A stretch of 64,000 bases of DNA from Eubacteriales bacterium (GTDB lineage: Bacteria > Bacillota > Clostridia > Lachnospirales > Lachnospiraceae): positions 1 through 64,000 of the forward strand of contig JAUNPS010000022.1 of NCBI GenBank assembly GCA_030536575.1, given 5' to 3'. The notes under the pieces are model-generated. The model saw nothing but the letters and a program-made list of their open reading frames with translations. It made no database searches and was not told the origin of the DNA. Below are positions 52,782-63,071 of the stretch, in pieces (within the stretch, counting starts at the first letter, position 1; each line of letters begins with the position of its first letter). Position numbers and translations under genes: made by a program.

Positions 52782-52874
52782 TGTTTCTCCTCCTAATCTC
52801 TGTGAATTAATATAGCATATGGATTTCGTATTTTCAAGTCTTAGTGCGTATTTTCGGGGCGGGCTGTAGCCAGC

Positions 52875-53015
52875 GTTCCTGTTCCCTCGTACCTCGTTCC
52901 AGTAACGACTCGCAGGCTCATTTTAAGTTTTGCTCCGCAAAAGAGCCTGCTCACACCTGAGTCACGTTCTTACGTACCTAAGCAGCTAAGTGCTTAGGTA
53001 CTGTCTGAACAGTAA
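52875..53015. mobile_element. MITE-like hairpin element, copy B
   Basis: This 141-bp near copy of 708-849 has the same ends and hairpins. The stem is CCTAAGCA/TGCTTAGG here against CCTGAGCA/TGCTCAGG in copy A, a compensatory change that keeps pairing. It overlaps the 3' end of rnhA and gives that gene the same final residues and stop as trxB. Confidence 0.7.
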
Positions 53016-53491
53016 TTGGCCAGCCCTTCATCAGGGATCAAATCGTCGCCGTCCGCCGCCGTGGTCGCCAGCTTATCGCAGCGCTCGTTCTCCTCATGCC
53101 CGTCGTGGCCCTTCACCCAGAGGAAAGTCACATCATGGGGGGCTTTGGCTTTTAATAGGCGCTGCCACAGATCCACATTTTTTACGGGTTCGTTTTTTCC
53201 GCGTTTCCAGTTCTTTTTCAGCCAGCCGTCGATCCAGTGCTGGTTAAAAGCATCGGTCAGATATTTGGAATCGGAATAGAGTTCGACCGTGCATGGGCGG
53301 GTCAGGGCTTCCAGGCCCACGATGGCTGCCATCAGCTCCATGCGGTTGTTTGTGGTGCGGATGTAGCCCTGGCTGTATTCCCGCTCATGTACGCGGCCTT
53401 TCGGATCCACGTAGCGCAGAATGACGCCGTATCCCCCCGGCCCGTCGGGGTTTCCCCTGGCCGCGCCGTCTGTAAAAATTTGTACCTGCAT
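52994..53491 (-). CDS. rnhA: Ribonuclease HI
   Basis: The 165-residue enzyme cuts RNA in RNA-DNA hybrids. The catalytic residues are visible: [15 protein letters not shown] (Asp), NNRMELMA (Glu), [12 protein letters not shown] (Asp) and [14 protein letters not shown] (His, Asp). The start at 53491 has GGAGGAG upstream. The last residues (YCSDST) come from an inserted element, extending a protein that otherwise would probably end near GLAN. Confidence 0.95.
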   Translation of the reverse strand: MQVQIFTDGAARGNPDGPGGYGVILRYVDPKGRVHEREYSQGYIRTTNNRMELMAAIVGLEALTRPCTVELYSDSKYLTDAFNQHWIDGWLKKNWKRGKNEPVKNVDLWQRLLKAKAPHDVTFLWVKGHDGHEENERCDKLATTAADGDDLIPDEGLANYCSDST

Positions 53492-53501
53492 AATCTCCTC
53501 C

Positions 53502-55178
53502 TTACGTCCAGCTTCCCGTTTCCGTGAAATGCTCCGCGCTCCGCTCTGCCGCCTGGATAATCGCGTCCTCGTATCCCATGATGTGCAGCAGCCGGATTGC
53601 GTTTCTGGAAGTCGCCCTTCCTTCATACAATTTATAGTCGAACAGAATTTCGTCGTCTTTTACTTCCTCCTGGAAGTGATAGTTCTCATATTCTTCCTCC
53701 AGCAGATGCGTCAGCTCCACGTCGTGGGTAGCCGCAAAACAGATCATGTCCGCCCGGTGCATACTTTTCAAAATCTCCGAGGAAGCCGCAATCCGCTCCA
53801 CGGTATTCGTCCCGCGCAGCACTTCATCGATAAACGCCAGGATCGGCTCTCCCTTCCCAATCTGATCCAGAATCCGCTTCAGGGATTTAATCTCCACAAT
53901 GTAATAGCTCTCCTGCCCCGCCAGATCATCCCGCAGCGCCATGGAAGAATAGACCCGGAAAAATCCCGTCTGGAACCGATCTGCCATACAAGTATCAATT
54001 GTTTGAGCCAAGACCGCATTGATCGCCACGGTTTTCAGGAAGGTGGACTTCCCGGAAGCGTTGGAGCCTGTCAGAAGTACGCCTCTGGATACGGAAATCG
54101 AATTTTTCACCGGTTCCTGGATCAGCGGATGATAGAGGTTCTCCGCCTGAAGCTCGGTCTGGCCGGAAAATTCCGGCAGGCAATGCTCCGGCATCATTGT
54201 CCGGAAAGAGGCAATGGCTGTGGTGCACTCCAGCATTCCCATATTTTCCACCATAATGTCAAAATACTCCAGATTTTTCCGAAGCTCCCGGATCAGGGAC
54301 GAAAACTGGATCAGGTCAATGTGAAACGTAAAATTCACATAATCGATCAGCATTTTTTCAATTCCACCGCCTACCCCGCCTCCTGCCATAACGAAGTAGG
54401 AATTCCGTTTAAACCCGGACAGCTTCTTTCTGGCCTGACAGATTTTTTCCTGATAGGGCGTAGCCGGGCCGAGATCCATTTTTTCCAATTTTTTCGCGGC
54501 TTTCATGATCTGCAGGAGCGCCGCGCAGGACATGATATATGGTTCAATCTTCCGCTTTTTCTTATAATAATCCGCCCAACTGCCGATCATACAGCAGATC
54601 AGCGCCAGAATCCCATATTCCGGCCGGATGAAAATCAAACCGATGGACAGCGCAATCAAAACGCTCCACAGAAGCTCTTTCCACCGCTTGCCCGGCGTCT
54701 GACCCGCCAGGTTGTAAATAAAGTCAAAGATTGAATGGCGTCCGCTTTTCCCTATATTGGCAAAGAAAAACTCCAGGTTTTCCCGTTCTTCCGCGTGCGT
54801 CCGGAAATATTCGATCAGTTCATTCCTCTTTTCGATTTCTTCTTTGGAAAAACAGGGAGTCCGAAGCAGGGCATACAGGCTGCTTTCGCCCACACTTGAC
54901 CAGGTATGGTTCAGGAGCATGAAAATCCGGTCCATTTCCAGGTCATTCCAGGTGATATCGTCCAGATAAAACTGCCCTTCTTTCTGTTTCAGCCGAAAAT
55001 AGCGGCTGATTGCTTCGAATTCTTCGTAGCCGTACTCCCTGTCCGGCCAGGCTCCGTAAGTTCTGCGGGTTTTCCTGCGCAGATTTCGGGCATTCTTCCA
55101 TTTCTGATAGAGCATCAGCAGCACTACGCCCACAAGTCCCAGGCAAAAAAGGCCGCCTGCCATCCATCCTTCTGTCAT
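53502..55178 (-). CDS. Membrane-anchored MutS-like ATPase
   Basis: The 558-residue protein starts with a membrane helix ([18 protein letters not shown]) and has a second hydrophobic pair at about residues 180-210 ([20 protein letters not shown]). The C-terminal half is a MutS ATPase domain: Walker [30 protein letters not shown], Walker [12 protein letters not shown] and the ATHD motif. The mismatch-binding and connector domains of MutS are absent, so classical mismatch repair is unlikely. Such proteins occur in Firmicutes without a known role. Confidence 0.83.
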   Translation of the reverse strand: MTEGWMAGGLFCLGLVGVVLLMLYQKWKNARNLRRKTRRTYGAWPDREYGYEEFEAISRYFRLKQKEGQFYLDDITWNDLEMDRIFMLLNHTWSSVGESSLYALLRTPCFSKEEIEKRNELIEYFRTHAEERENLEFFFANIGKSGRHSIFDFIYNLAGQTPGKRWKELLWSVLIALSIGLIFIRPEYGILALICCMIGSWADYYKKKRKIEPYIMSCAALLQIMKAAKKLEKMDLGPATPYQEKICQARKKLSGFKRNSYFVMAGGGVGGGIEKMLIDYVNFTFHIDLIQFSSLIRELRKNLEYFDIMVENMGMLECTTAIASFRTMMPEHCLPEFSGQTELQAENLYHPLIQEPVKNSISVSRGVLLTGSNASGKSTFLKTVAINAVLAQTIDTCMADRFQTGFFRVYSSMALRDDLAGQESYYIVEIKSLKRILDQIGKGEPILAFIDEVLRGTNTVERIAASSEILKSMHRADMICFAATHDVELTHLLEEEYENYHFQEEVKDDEILFDYKLYEGRATSRNAIRLLHIMGYEDAIIQAAERSAEHFTETGSWT

Positions 55179-55218
55179 CTTCTTTCCTTTCCATTCCGTT
55201 TTTCTCGCCGGAATATAC

Positions 55219-55257
55219 GAAAAGGCACTGCAAAACTTCTTTACGCAGCACCTTTTT
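55219..55257 (-). terminator. Terminator after the DAHP synthase gene
   Basis: On the minus strand AAAAGGTGCTGC pairs with GCAGTGCCTTTT. It is about 130 bases past the stop; between lie two 20-bp direct repeats (55305-55324, 55361-55380). Confidence 0.6.
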
Positions 55258-55386
55258 CTGTAGTTTCATCCATGTCCGATCATTTCTGCATGCAAAGCCC
55301 GTCAGCGACGCATAAGCGGAGCATCCGATGATACCTGCTCGTCTTTTTCGAATACTGGCGGCGACGCATAAACGGGACATGGCGTT

Positions 55387-56424
55387 TTACTCGCACATTT
55401 TATAAATGGTGTGAATCAGCTTTTCGGACTCCTCCCAGCCCAGGCACGGGTCGGTGATCGATTTCCCGTAAATGTGGTTTTCCTGGCCGATTTTCTGACA
55501 GCCCGGCACCAGATAGCTTTCGATCATCACGCCTTTTACTAGGGTCTTCAGCCCTTCGTTCACATTCCGGCTGTGCATCACCTCTTTTACGATCCGAATC
55601 TGCTCGATGTACTGCTTATTCGAATTCGAGTGGTTCGCGTCTACGATAACGGCCGGATTCTGTAAATTCCGCTCCGCGTACTTTTCCATCAGAAGCTTCA
55701 GATCTTCATAGTGATAGTTCGGGATGCAGTTTCCGTGCTTGTTCACCGCGCCGCGCAGAACCGCATGGGTCAGCGGGTTTCCGGTGGTGTCCACTTCCCA
55801 GTTCCGATAGATGAAATTGTGAGGATGCTGGGCCGCGTAAATGGAGTTCAGCATCACGGACAGGTCGCCGCTGGTGGGGTTTTTCATGCCGGCCGGGACG
55901 TCCATGCCGCTGACAACCAGACGGTGCTGCTGGTTTTCCACGGAACGGGCGCCAATGGCCACATAAGACAAAATGTCAGAGAGATACCGCCAGTTTTCCG
56001 GATAAAGCATCTCGTCGGCTGCGGTCAGCCCGCTCTCTTCAATGGCACGCAGATGGAGCTTCCGGATGGCGATCAGGCCTGCCAGAACATCCGGCTTTTT
56101 CTCCGGGTCGGGCTGGTGCAGAAGGCCTTTGTAGCCTTCGCCGGTTGTTCGTGGCTTATTCGTATAGATGCGCGGAATCAGAACCAGACGGTCACCGACC
56201 TGATCCTGTACCTTTGCCAGTCTTCCGATATATTCGCAGACAGCCTCTTCGTTATCTGCGGAACAGGGCCCGATGATGACCAGAAATTTGTCCGACTCCC
56301 CTGTAAAAACCTTGCGGATTAACGCGTCGCGCTCCTCCTTAATCTTCGCCACCCGCTCCGAAACCGGATACTGCTCCCGGATTTCCGCCGGAGTCGGCAG
56401 CTTCGTAATAAAATGAAATCCCAT
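55387..56424 (-). CDS. 3-deoxy-7-phosphoheptulonate synthase (AroF/G type)
   Basis: DAHP synthase joins phosphoenolpyruvate and erythrose 4-phosphate, the first step to aromatic amino acids. The 345-residue class I enzyme shows FLVIIGPCSADN, RIYTNKPRTTGEGYKGLLHQ, GMKNPTSGD, DANHSNSNKQ and MIESYLVPGCQ. AAGGAG precedes the ATG at 56424; the frame to 56487 covers the promoter. No other aromatic genes are adjacent. Confidence 0.93.
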   Translation of the reverse strand: MGFHFITKLPTPAEIREQYPVSERVAKIKEERDALIRKVFTGESDKFLVIIGPCSADNEEAVCEYIGRLAKVQDQVGDRLVLIPRIYTNKPRTTGEGYKGLLHQPDPEKKPDVLAGLIAIRKLHLRAIEESGLTAADEMLYPENWRYLSDILSYVAIGARSVENQQHRLVVSGMDVPAGMKNPTSGDLSVMLNSIYAAQHPHNFIYRNWEVDTTGNPLTHAVLRGAVNKHGNCIPNYHYEDLKLLMEKYAERNLQNPAVIVDANHSNSNKQYIEQIRIVKEVMHSRNVNEGLKTLVKGVMIESYLVPGCQKIGQENHIYGKSITDPCLGWEESEKLIHTIYKMCE

Positions 56425-56457
56425 TCTTTTTCTCCTTGTTCGTTTTTCAGACAAATT

Positions 56458-56487
56458 ATTATAGCATCCTTTTCGGTAATTTTGCAA
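56458..56487 (-). promoter_or_regulatory. Promoter of the DAHP synthase gene
   Basis: On the minus strand this is TTGCAA, 18 bases, TATAAT. Confidence 0.6.
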
Positions 56488-56550
56488 TGGATTTTCAAAT
56501 TTATGGTTTTTTTTTCAGATTTTCTATGGTAAGATAGGAGTGAAAAATCA

Positions 56551-57030
56551 ATGAACTTGGAAGTGACCAATTTGAGTAAAGAAAAGAAGCCTTATTTTCC
56601 CATGTTTGTCGACCTGAGCCAGAAGAAAGTCGTGGTCGTGGGCGCAGGCACCATCGCCAAGCGGCGGATCCGCACCCTGCTTGATTTCACCGACCGGCTG
56701 GTGGTCATCGCCCCGGAGGTGAACCGGGAACTGATAGAGCTGGAAGAAGCCGGGAAGCTTACCATCCTCCGAAAAAAGTATGAGCGTGATGACATTTACG
56801 ATGCGGATCTGGTAATCGCCGCCACGAATGACTTCCAGACGAACAATGACATCTATAATGTCTGTAAGTGCACCGGGATCACCGTCAATGTCTGCAGCGA
56901 CAAAAATAAGTGTGACTTTTATTTTCCGGGCATTGCCCGCAAGGACAATATCGTGGCCGGAGTCACCGCCAGCGGGAATAATCACCGCGCCGCCAAAGAA
57001 GCCGTTGAAAAAATCCGCAGTATCCTTTAA
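56551..57030 (+). CDS. Precorrin-2 dehydrogenase/sirohydrochlorin ferrochelatase
   Basis: The 159-residue protein is the NAD-binding, CysG N-terminal type that oxidises precorrin-2 and inserts iron to give siroheme. Motifs include VVVVGAGTIAKRRI, VIAATNDFQTNNDI and NKCDFYFPGIARKDNIVAGV. It is a short single-domain form without the C-terminal dimerisation helices. AGGAG lies 10 bases before the ATG. No other tetrapyrrole gene is in the window. Confidence 0.88.
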   Translation: MNLEVTNLSKEKKPYFPMFVDLSQKKVVVVGAGTIAKRRIRTLLDFTDRLVVIAPEVNRELIELEEAGKLTILRKKYERDDIYDADLVIAATNDFQTNNDIYNVCKCTGITVNVCSDKNKCDFYFPGIARKDNIVAGVTASGNNHRAAKEAVEKIRSIL

Positions 57031-57047
57031 GATGCTGCGGATTTTCT
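57011..57047 (+). terminator. Terminator of the siroheme gene
   Basis: AATCCGCAG pairs with CTGCGGATT, followed by TTCTATT; it overlaps the stop codon. Confidence 0.75.
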
Positions 57048-57069
57048 ATTCCTATCCACAAAGCCTGTT

Positions 57070-57954
57070 CTATCCTCTGGGATGCGCCTTCCGGTAAACC
57101 TGCTGCATGTGATCCACATTCATATGCACGTACATCTGGGTCGTCGCAATGTCCGAATGTCCCATCATCTCCTGCACCGCTTTCAGATCCGCGCCGTTCT
57201 GCACAAGATGCGCGGCAAAAGAATGCCGGAGCGTGTGCGGCGTAATATCCTCCTCGATGCCCGCCTTCTTCGCATACTGCTTAATCAGCTTCCAGAATCC
57301 CTGGCGGCTCATCGGCGTCCCGGAACAATTCACAAAAACATACTCGCTCGCAGCCCCTTTCAAAAGGCTTTCCCGCGCTCCCTGATAATACCGCTCCAGA
57401 GCCTCCTGCGCGGCATGTCCGAAAGGAATCACGCGCTCCTTCCCCTCATCCCGGCAAATGAGATATCCCATATTCATATGAATGTCCTGCGTCTTCATAC
57501 TCACAAGCTCCGTAACCCGCAGTCCGGTCGCGTACAAAAGCTCCAGCATGGCTTTATCCCGGATTCCTTTCGGATTTTCGGAAGAAGGCTGTTCCAGGAG
57601 GCAAACCACCTCGTCCTTCGACAAAATCCCCGGCATTTTCTTCTCAATATGCGGCGCCTTAATCTGCTGTGTGGGATCTTCCTCCACAATCCGATGACCG
57701 AACGCATAGTGAAAAAACGCTTTCATCGAAGCCACATTCCGGGACACCGTCGCCGTGGAAAATCCGAGCTTTTCCAGGTATAACAGATAGGCGTTTAAGG
57801 AAGTCACGGTAACGTCCCGGACGTCCGAAATCCCTCGCGCCTCCAGAAACGCAATCATCCGTTTCAGATCCCGCTGATAGGACATCACGGTACTGACCGA
57901 AGAATGGCGCTCCTGTTCCATATAATCGACGAATGCGGGAAATGTCTGTTCCAT
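57070..57954 (-). CDS. xerD: Tyrosine recombinase XerD
   Basis: The 294-residue recombinase resolves chromosome dimers. It has an N-terminal SAM-like domain and the catalytic set Arg (ATGLRVTELVSM), His-x-x-Arg (PHTLRHSFAAHL), His (MMGHSDIATTQ) and Tyr (MYVHM). GAGGAG precedes the ATG at 57954. Its position beside spoIIM matches the arrangement in Bacillus, which favours XerD over an integrase. Confidence 0.9.
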   Translation of the reverse strand: MEQTFPAFVDYMEQERHSSVSTVMSYQRDLKRMIAFLEARGISDVRDVTVTSLNAYLLYLEKLGFSTATVSRNVASMKAFFHYAFGHRIVEEDPTQQIKAPHIEKKMPGILSKDEVVCLLEQPSSENPKGIRDKAMLELLYATGLRVTELVSMKTQDIHMNMGYLICRDEGKERVIPFGHAAQEALERYYQGARESLLKGAASEYVFVNCSGTPMSRQGFWKLIKQYAKKAGIEEDITPHTLRHSFAAHLVQNGADLKAVQEMMGHSDIATTQMYVHMNVDHMQQVYRKAHPRG

Positions 57955-58154
57955 GTGCTGGCTCCTCACTATACTGTATACTGATAAAATGCAAACCACT
58001 GTCCGCGGTTCTTACTGTCAGATTATTATAAACATTTTTTTCGACAAAATCAAATAGCATTTTGACGAAAATTCTGCCCTTTTCCATTTTACCAGATTTC
58101 GCCATTCCATCCAAAGTTTCGTACCATATGTAGTAAAATTTTTTCCCAACTTTT

Positions 58155-58715
58155 TCAAAAAATCTTCAAAAGGAACCGAATCAGCGCCGGATTGACACAA
58201 CTTTCCGTCAAAATGCCCAAGAAATAGACCCCTCCGGCAACAAGCATCCCGGAAAAGAACTCCCCGTTTTTTACGATCCGCCCCTTCTCCCGCAGCCACC
58301 CGTTTTTCAAAAGCAGGTACACCGCGCCCCCATAAAAGAACATCTGCGGCGTCACCACGGCCAAAGCCATTCCAAGCCCTGCTATGCCCTGCTGTAAAAC
58401 CGCGCCTCCCTGGTAAATCCCCAGAAGCCATCCGAAAAACAGGCTCAATGCGGCGGCCACCGGCAGGAAGGGCTTCGCACAGCCTGCCAGCACGAAAAGC
58501 GCCAGCAACACCATCCGTCCGGAAAAAATCCGGAAAAAGATTTCGTCGGCTCCTTTCTGCGAGGCGGCGGCTGCCCCTGCGAAAAGATCCGGAAATGGCG
58601 ATGCCTCCCTCACCGCCTCTGTCATACAAAGGTTTACTGTTCCAATTCCAAGGGCGATCCCGAAAAGCAAGGTGATCGTCAGCCCCTTTTTCAAACCGGT
58701 CTCTACTTTACTCAT
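58155..58715 (-). CDS. spoIIM: Stage II sporulation protein M-like membrane protein
   Basis: The 186-residue protein has about five membrane segments and a SpoIIM-like end (LGILTESCVNPALIRFLLKIF). In endospore formers SpoIIM works with SpoIID and SpoIIP in septal peptidoglycan hydrolysis and engulfment. The start at 58715 has GGGAG 9 bases upstream; an ATG at 58745 is an alternative. Overall similarity is moderate, so gene context supports the call. Confidence 0.7.
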   Translation of the reverse strand: MSKVETGLKKGLTITLLFGIALGIGTVNLCMTEAVREASPFPDLFAGAAAASQKGADEIFFRIFSGRMVLLALFVLAGCAKPFLPVAAALSLFFGWLLGIYQGGAVLQQGIAGLGMALAVVTPQMFFYGGAVYLLLKNGWLREKGRIVKNGEFFSGMLVAGGVYFLGILTESCVNPALIRFLLKIF

Positions 58716-58785
58716 GCTGTCAAGCTCCCAGTTTTTCTCTACCATTCTTATGCCGGACAAAGGGCGGGCATGCTTCCTCCACGTG

Positions 58786-58812
58786 AAAAAGCCCCCAAAA
58801 ATGGGGGCTTTC
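58786..58812 (-). terminator. Terminator of rny
   Basis: AGCCCCCA and TGGGGGCT form a strong hairpin, with TTTTC following on the minus strand. Confidence 0.85.
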
Positions 58813-58827
58813 GCGCTTTTTTACCTA

Positions 58828-60384
58828 TTACTTCGCATAATCTACGACCCGCGATTCGCGAATCACACTGACTTTGATCTGTCCCGGATACTCCAGTTCT
58901 GCTTCGATCTGCTTGGAAATATCTCTCGCAAGCAGTACCATATCCGCATCGCTCACCTGCTCCGGTACAACCATAATTCGAATCTCTCTTCCCGCTTGAA
59001 TAGCAAAAGACTTATCTACACCTTTAAATCCGTTTGTAATATCTTCCAACTGTTTTAATCGATTTGTATATGTTTCCAATGTTTCTCTTCTCGCACCCGG
59101 ACGCGCTGCGGAAATCGTATCGGCAGCCTGTACAATACATGCGATCAGAGACTCCGGCTCCACGTCACCGTGATGGGCTTCCACCGCATTGATCACAGTA
59201 CGGGATTCCTTATACTTCTTACACAGATCTGCACCAATCTGAATATGAGAACCTTCCATTTCATGGTCGATTGATTTTCCAATGTCATGCAATAATCCGG
59301 CACGTTTTGCGAGACGGACGTCTACACCGACCTCCCCGGCCAAAAGCCCTGCCAGCTGTGCGACCTCGATGGAGTGCTTTAATGCGTTCTGCCCATAACT
59401 GGTACGGAACTTCATTCTTCCCAGAAGTCTCACAAGCTCCGGATGGATGCCATGTACGCCCACTTCCAGGGTGGCGGCTTCGCCCTCCTCCCGGATCATG
59501 GTCTCGACCTCCTTCTGTGCCTTTTCCACCATTTCTTCGATTCTGGCCGGATGAATCCGCCCGTCCACAATCAGTTTTTCCAGAGCAATTCTGGCAACTT
59601 CCCTGCGGATCGGATCGAAGCCGGACAAAATCACGGCTTCCGGCGTGTCGTCGATGATCAGATCGACTCCGGTCATGGTTTCCAGGGTACGGATGTTCCG
59701 GCCTTCCCGTCCGATAATACGGCCCTTCATCTCATCGTTTGGCAGCTGGACGACAGAAATGGTACTTTCTGCCACGTGGTCTGCCGCACATTTCTGAATC
59801 GCGGTTACTACGTACTCTTTCGCCTTTTTGTTTGCGTCTTCCTTTGCTTTGGTCTCCAGCTCTTTGTAGAGCTTCGCCGTGTCATGTTTTACTTCATCTT
59901 CAACAGTTTTTAAAAGATATTCTTTTGCTTGTTCGGAGGTAAGTCCTGAGATTCTCTCCAGTTCCTGTACTCTTTCTTCGCTAAGTCTTTCGATTTCGCT
60001 GCTTTTTTTCTTTAGCTCTTCTTCCTTTGCTGCCAGGCCATTTTCTCTCTTTTCGATCGCATCCGCTTTTCTGTCAATGGCTTCTTCTTTTGACAGAACG
60101 CGCTTTTCGTAACGCTGAAGCTCTGTTCTGCGCTCTCTGGTCTCCTTTTCCAGTTCATTCTTGGTTTTTAAGGATTCCTCTTTCGCTTCCAGCAATGCTT
60201 CCCGTTTCTTCGTCTCTGCGACCTTTAACGCATCATCTATTATTTTTCTTGCCTTCTCTTCTGCGCTGCCGATTTTGGATTCTACTGTTTTCTGGTAGTT
60301 CGAAACGGCAATCCGGCGTGTAACAGGTATGGCGATAATCAGAGTGATGGCGACAGCAATAATGGCTATTACTGCACTCGGCAC
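58828..60384 (-). CDS. rny: Ribonuclease Y
   Basis: RNase Y is the membrane-anchored endonuclease that starts mRNA decay in Firmicutes. The 518 residues have an N-terminal helix in the membrane, a coiled coil at about 25-200, a KH domain ([17 protein letters not shown]) and an HD domain ([13 protein letters not shown]). It starts at GTG with AAGGAGG upstream. It has its own promoter and terminator. Confidence 0.96.
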   Translation of the reverse strand: MPSAVIAIIAVAITLIIAIPVTRRIAVSNYQKTVESKIGSAEEKARKIIDDALKVAETKKREALLEAKEESLKTKNELEKETRERRTELQRYEKRVLSKEEAIDRKADAIEKRENGLAAKEEELKKKSSEIERLSEERVQELERISGLTSEQAKEYLLKTVEDEVKHDTAKLYKELETKAKEDANKKAKEYVVTAIQKCAADHVAESTISVVQLPNDEMKGRIIGREGRNIRTLETMTGVDLIIDDTPEAVILSGFDPIRREVARIALEKLIVDGRIHPARIEEMVEKAQKEVETMIREEGEAATLEVGVHGIHPELVRLLGRMKFRTSYGQNALKHSIEVAQLAGLLAGEVGVDVRLAKRAGLLHDIGKSIDHEMEGSHIQIGADLCKKYKESRTVINAVEAHHGDVEPESLIACIVQAADTISAARPGARRETLETYTNRLKQLEDITNGFKGVDKSFAIQAGREIRIMVVPEQVSDADMVLLARDISKQIEAELEYPGQIKVSVIRESRVVDYAK

Positions 60385-60617
60385 AGGAGCACCTCCTTAT
60401 TTAGTTTTCATTGTACAAATACAACAAATAAATTTTACCTTGAATTGTGTTTATTGTCAAGTAATAGATACAATTTTCAGGTGGGTTTCGAGGGTCTTTG
60501 GTGACATGCATCGTCATCGTTCCTCGCTACATATACATAGACAGACGTCATCCTACGGCAGGAGACTGCCATGAATCAGAAAGCGAATGTCGATATGAAT
60601 CGTCAAATTTTCTCTCC
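60385..60617 (-). promoter_or_regulatory. rny promoter and intergenic region
   Basis: On the minus strand TTGACA, 17 bases, TAAAAT lies at 60432-60460 and should drive rny. The remaining 150 bases toward recX hold short inverted repeats (GGCAG/CTGCC, CGAT/ATCG) but no clear gene, terminator or known RNA. Confidence 0.7.
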
Positions 60618-61210
60618 TTACCACCGCAGCACTTTCGCAATATCGCTGGCCCGGAAGCCCTTCCGGATCAGGAACTGATAGAACTTCTGGATCTCTTTCG
60701 GCTCTGCGGTGTCCGGGTCAATCTTTTTCTTTTCCATCCATTTCCGGATCAGAGCAGTCTCGTCTTCCATGCTTTCGGCCTCGAAGACTTCTTCGGCCAG
60801 CTCTTTGGGAATGCCCCGGTTCGTCAGATCCAGGATGATCTGGCGGCGGCTCCGGCTGTCTTTTTTCAGGGAAATGTAATTTTCCGTGTAGCGCCGGTCA
60901 TCCAGATAGTGAAAGCCGTAGAGCCAGCGGATCACTTCTTCGATGATGGGTTCCGGGTAATTTCCTTCTTTTAGCTTCTGGCGGATCTGGTATTCTGTTC
61001 GATCCATGCTTTTTAAAAGGTAAAGGCTTCGCGCCTGGGCGCGCTTTAAGAGCACTTCCTTCAGGATGCGGTCATAGGTCTCGTCGGACAGCTCGGCATT
61101 CTCTTCGATCTGATAGCGCGACAGCTCGCTTCCGTACAGGACGAAAGCAAGCTGCCCCTCTAAGTATACCTGGTATTTTCCTTTCCCGGCTGTCTCGATT
61201 CCGGTGACGG

Positions 61211-61214
<4 letters not shown>
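60618..61214 (-). CDS. recX: RecX, regulator of RecA
   Basis: The 198-residue protein has the three-helix repeats of RecX ([55 protein letters not shown]). RecX binds RecA filaments and limits their activity. The ATG overlaps the recA stop by 4 bases. Confidence 0.93.
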
Positions 61215-62332
<1,118 letters not shown>

Positions 62333-62352
62333 ATTCTTCTCCTTTACCAATA

Positions 62353-62366
62353 CGAACTTATGTTCG
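62353..62366 (-). promoter_or_regulatory. LexA (SOS) box of recA
   Basis: CGAACATAAGTTCG fits the Gram-positive LexA consensus CGAACN4GTTCG exactly and lies just downstream of the recA -10 box. Confidence 0.9.
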
Positions 62367-62376
62367 TTCTATTGCT

Positions 62377-62405
62377 ATCATAATACGATTTCCCCCAAAT
62401 GTCAA
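62377..62405 (-). promoter_or_regulatory. Promoter of recA
   Basis: On the minus strand this is TTGACA, 17 bases, TATGAT. The -35 box directly follows the stop codon of the upstream acyltransferase-like gene. Confidence 0.85.
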
Positions 62406-63071
62406 TCAGTATTTTTCCGCAACTTCCCCGCGTTTTTTATAAATGCTGTTCGCCGGGACAACTTCCCGCACCGAAGAAAGCGGGTAGATATTCGTATGAG
62501 GCCCTACGACTGTTCCCGGATTCAGGACAGAACCGCATCCTACTTCGACTTCATCCCCAAGCATCGCGCCGAATTTCTTCAGACCGGTTTCCAGGCGCGC
62601 GTCTCCGTCTTTTACAACGACGAGTTTTTTGTCTGATTTTACATTCGAAGTAATGGAGCCTGCCCCCATATGCGCCTTGTAGCCCAGGATGGAATCCCCC
62701 ACGTAATTATAGTGCGGAACCTGAACCTTGTTAAACAACACCACATTTTTCAGTTCGGTGGAATTTCCGACTACTGCGCCTTCCCCGACGATGGCATTTC
62801 CGCGGATAAACGCACAGTGGCGCACCTCGGCTTCCTTTCCGATGATCACATTTTCACCGATGAATGCGGTGGGCGCCACTTTCGCGGAGCGGGCGATCCA
62901 CACGTTTCCTTCTCTTTTTTCATATTCCTCTTCACTCAGTGTCTTTCCGAGTTCCAGGATGAAGTCTTTAATCTTCGGAAGGACTTCCCAGGGATAAACG
63001 GCGCCTTCAAAAAGGCCGGCGGCAATGGTTTCGTTCAGGTTATACAGATTTGCAATTTTACAGGTTTCCAT
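62406..63071 (-). CDS. Left-handed beta-helix nucleotidyl/acyltransferase-like protein
   Basis: The 221-residue protein consists of an N-terminal helical part and hexapeptide repeats (VAPTAFIGENVIIGKEAEVR, AIVGEGAVVGNSTELKNVV) similar to the C-terminal domain of GlmU-type UDP-GlcNAc pyrophosphorylases. It lacks the nucleotidyltransferase domain. A sugar-nucleotide acyltransferase role is likely; the substrate is unknown. AAAGGAG precedes the ATG, and the gene overlaps topB by 14 bases. Confidence 0.78.
   Translation of the reverse strand: METCKIANLYNLNETIAAGLFEGAVYPWEVLPKIKDFILELGKTLSEEEYEKREGNVWIARSAKVAPTAFIGENVIIGKEAEVRHCAFIRGNAIVGEGAVVGNSTELKNVVLFNKVQVPHYNYVGDSILGYKAHMGAGSITSNVKSDKKLVVVKDGDARLETGLKKFGAMLGDEVEVGCGSVLNPGTVVGPHTNIYPLSSVREVVPANSIYKKRGEVAEKY

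Noticed and set aside
51359-52990. T-box leaders for alaS or tyrS
   Set aside because: No GGTGG-type T-box sequence, specifier stem or antiterminator is visible upstream of either gene.
54943-55380. 145-residue minus-strand frame overlapping the start of the MutS-like gene
   Set aside because: It has no ribosome site, contains the terminator and direct repeats, and conflicts with a strongly supported gene.
57070-57954. Phage integrase reading of the tyrosine recombinase
   Set aside because: It has XerD length and motifs, sits by spoIIM as in Bacillus, and no phage genes or attachment sites surround it.
60461-60617. Possible small gene or structured RNA between recX and rny
   Set aside because: Only a 17-codon TTG frame and weak inverted repeats were found; nothing matches a family I know.
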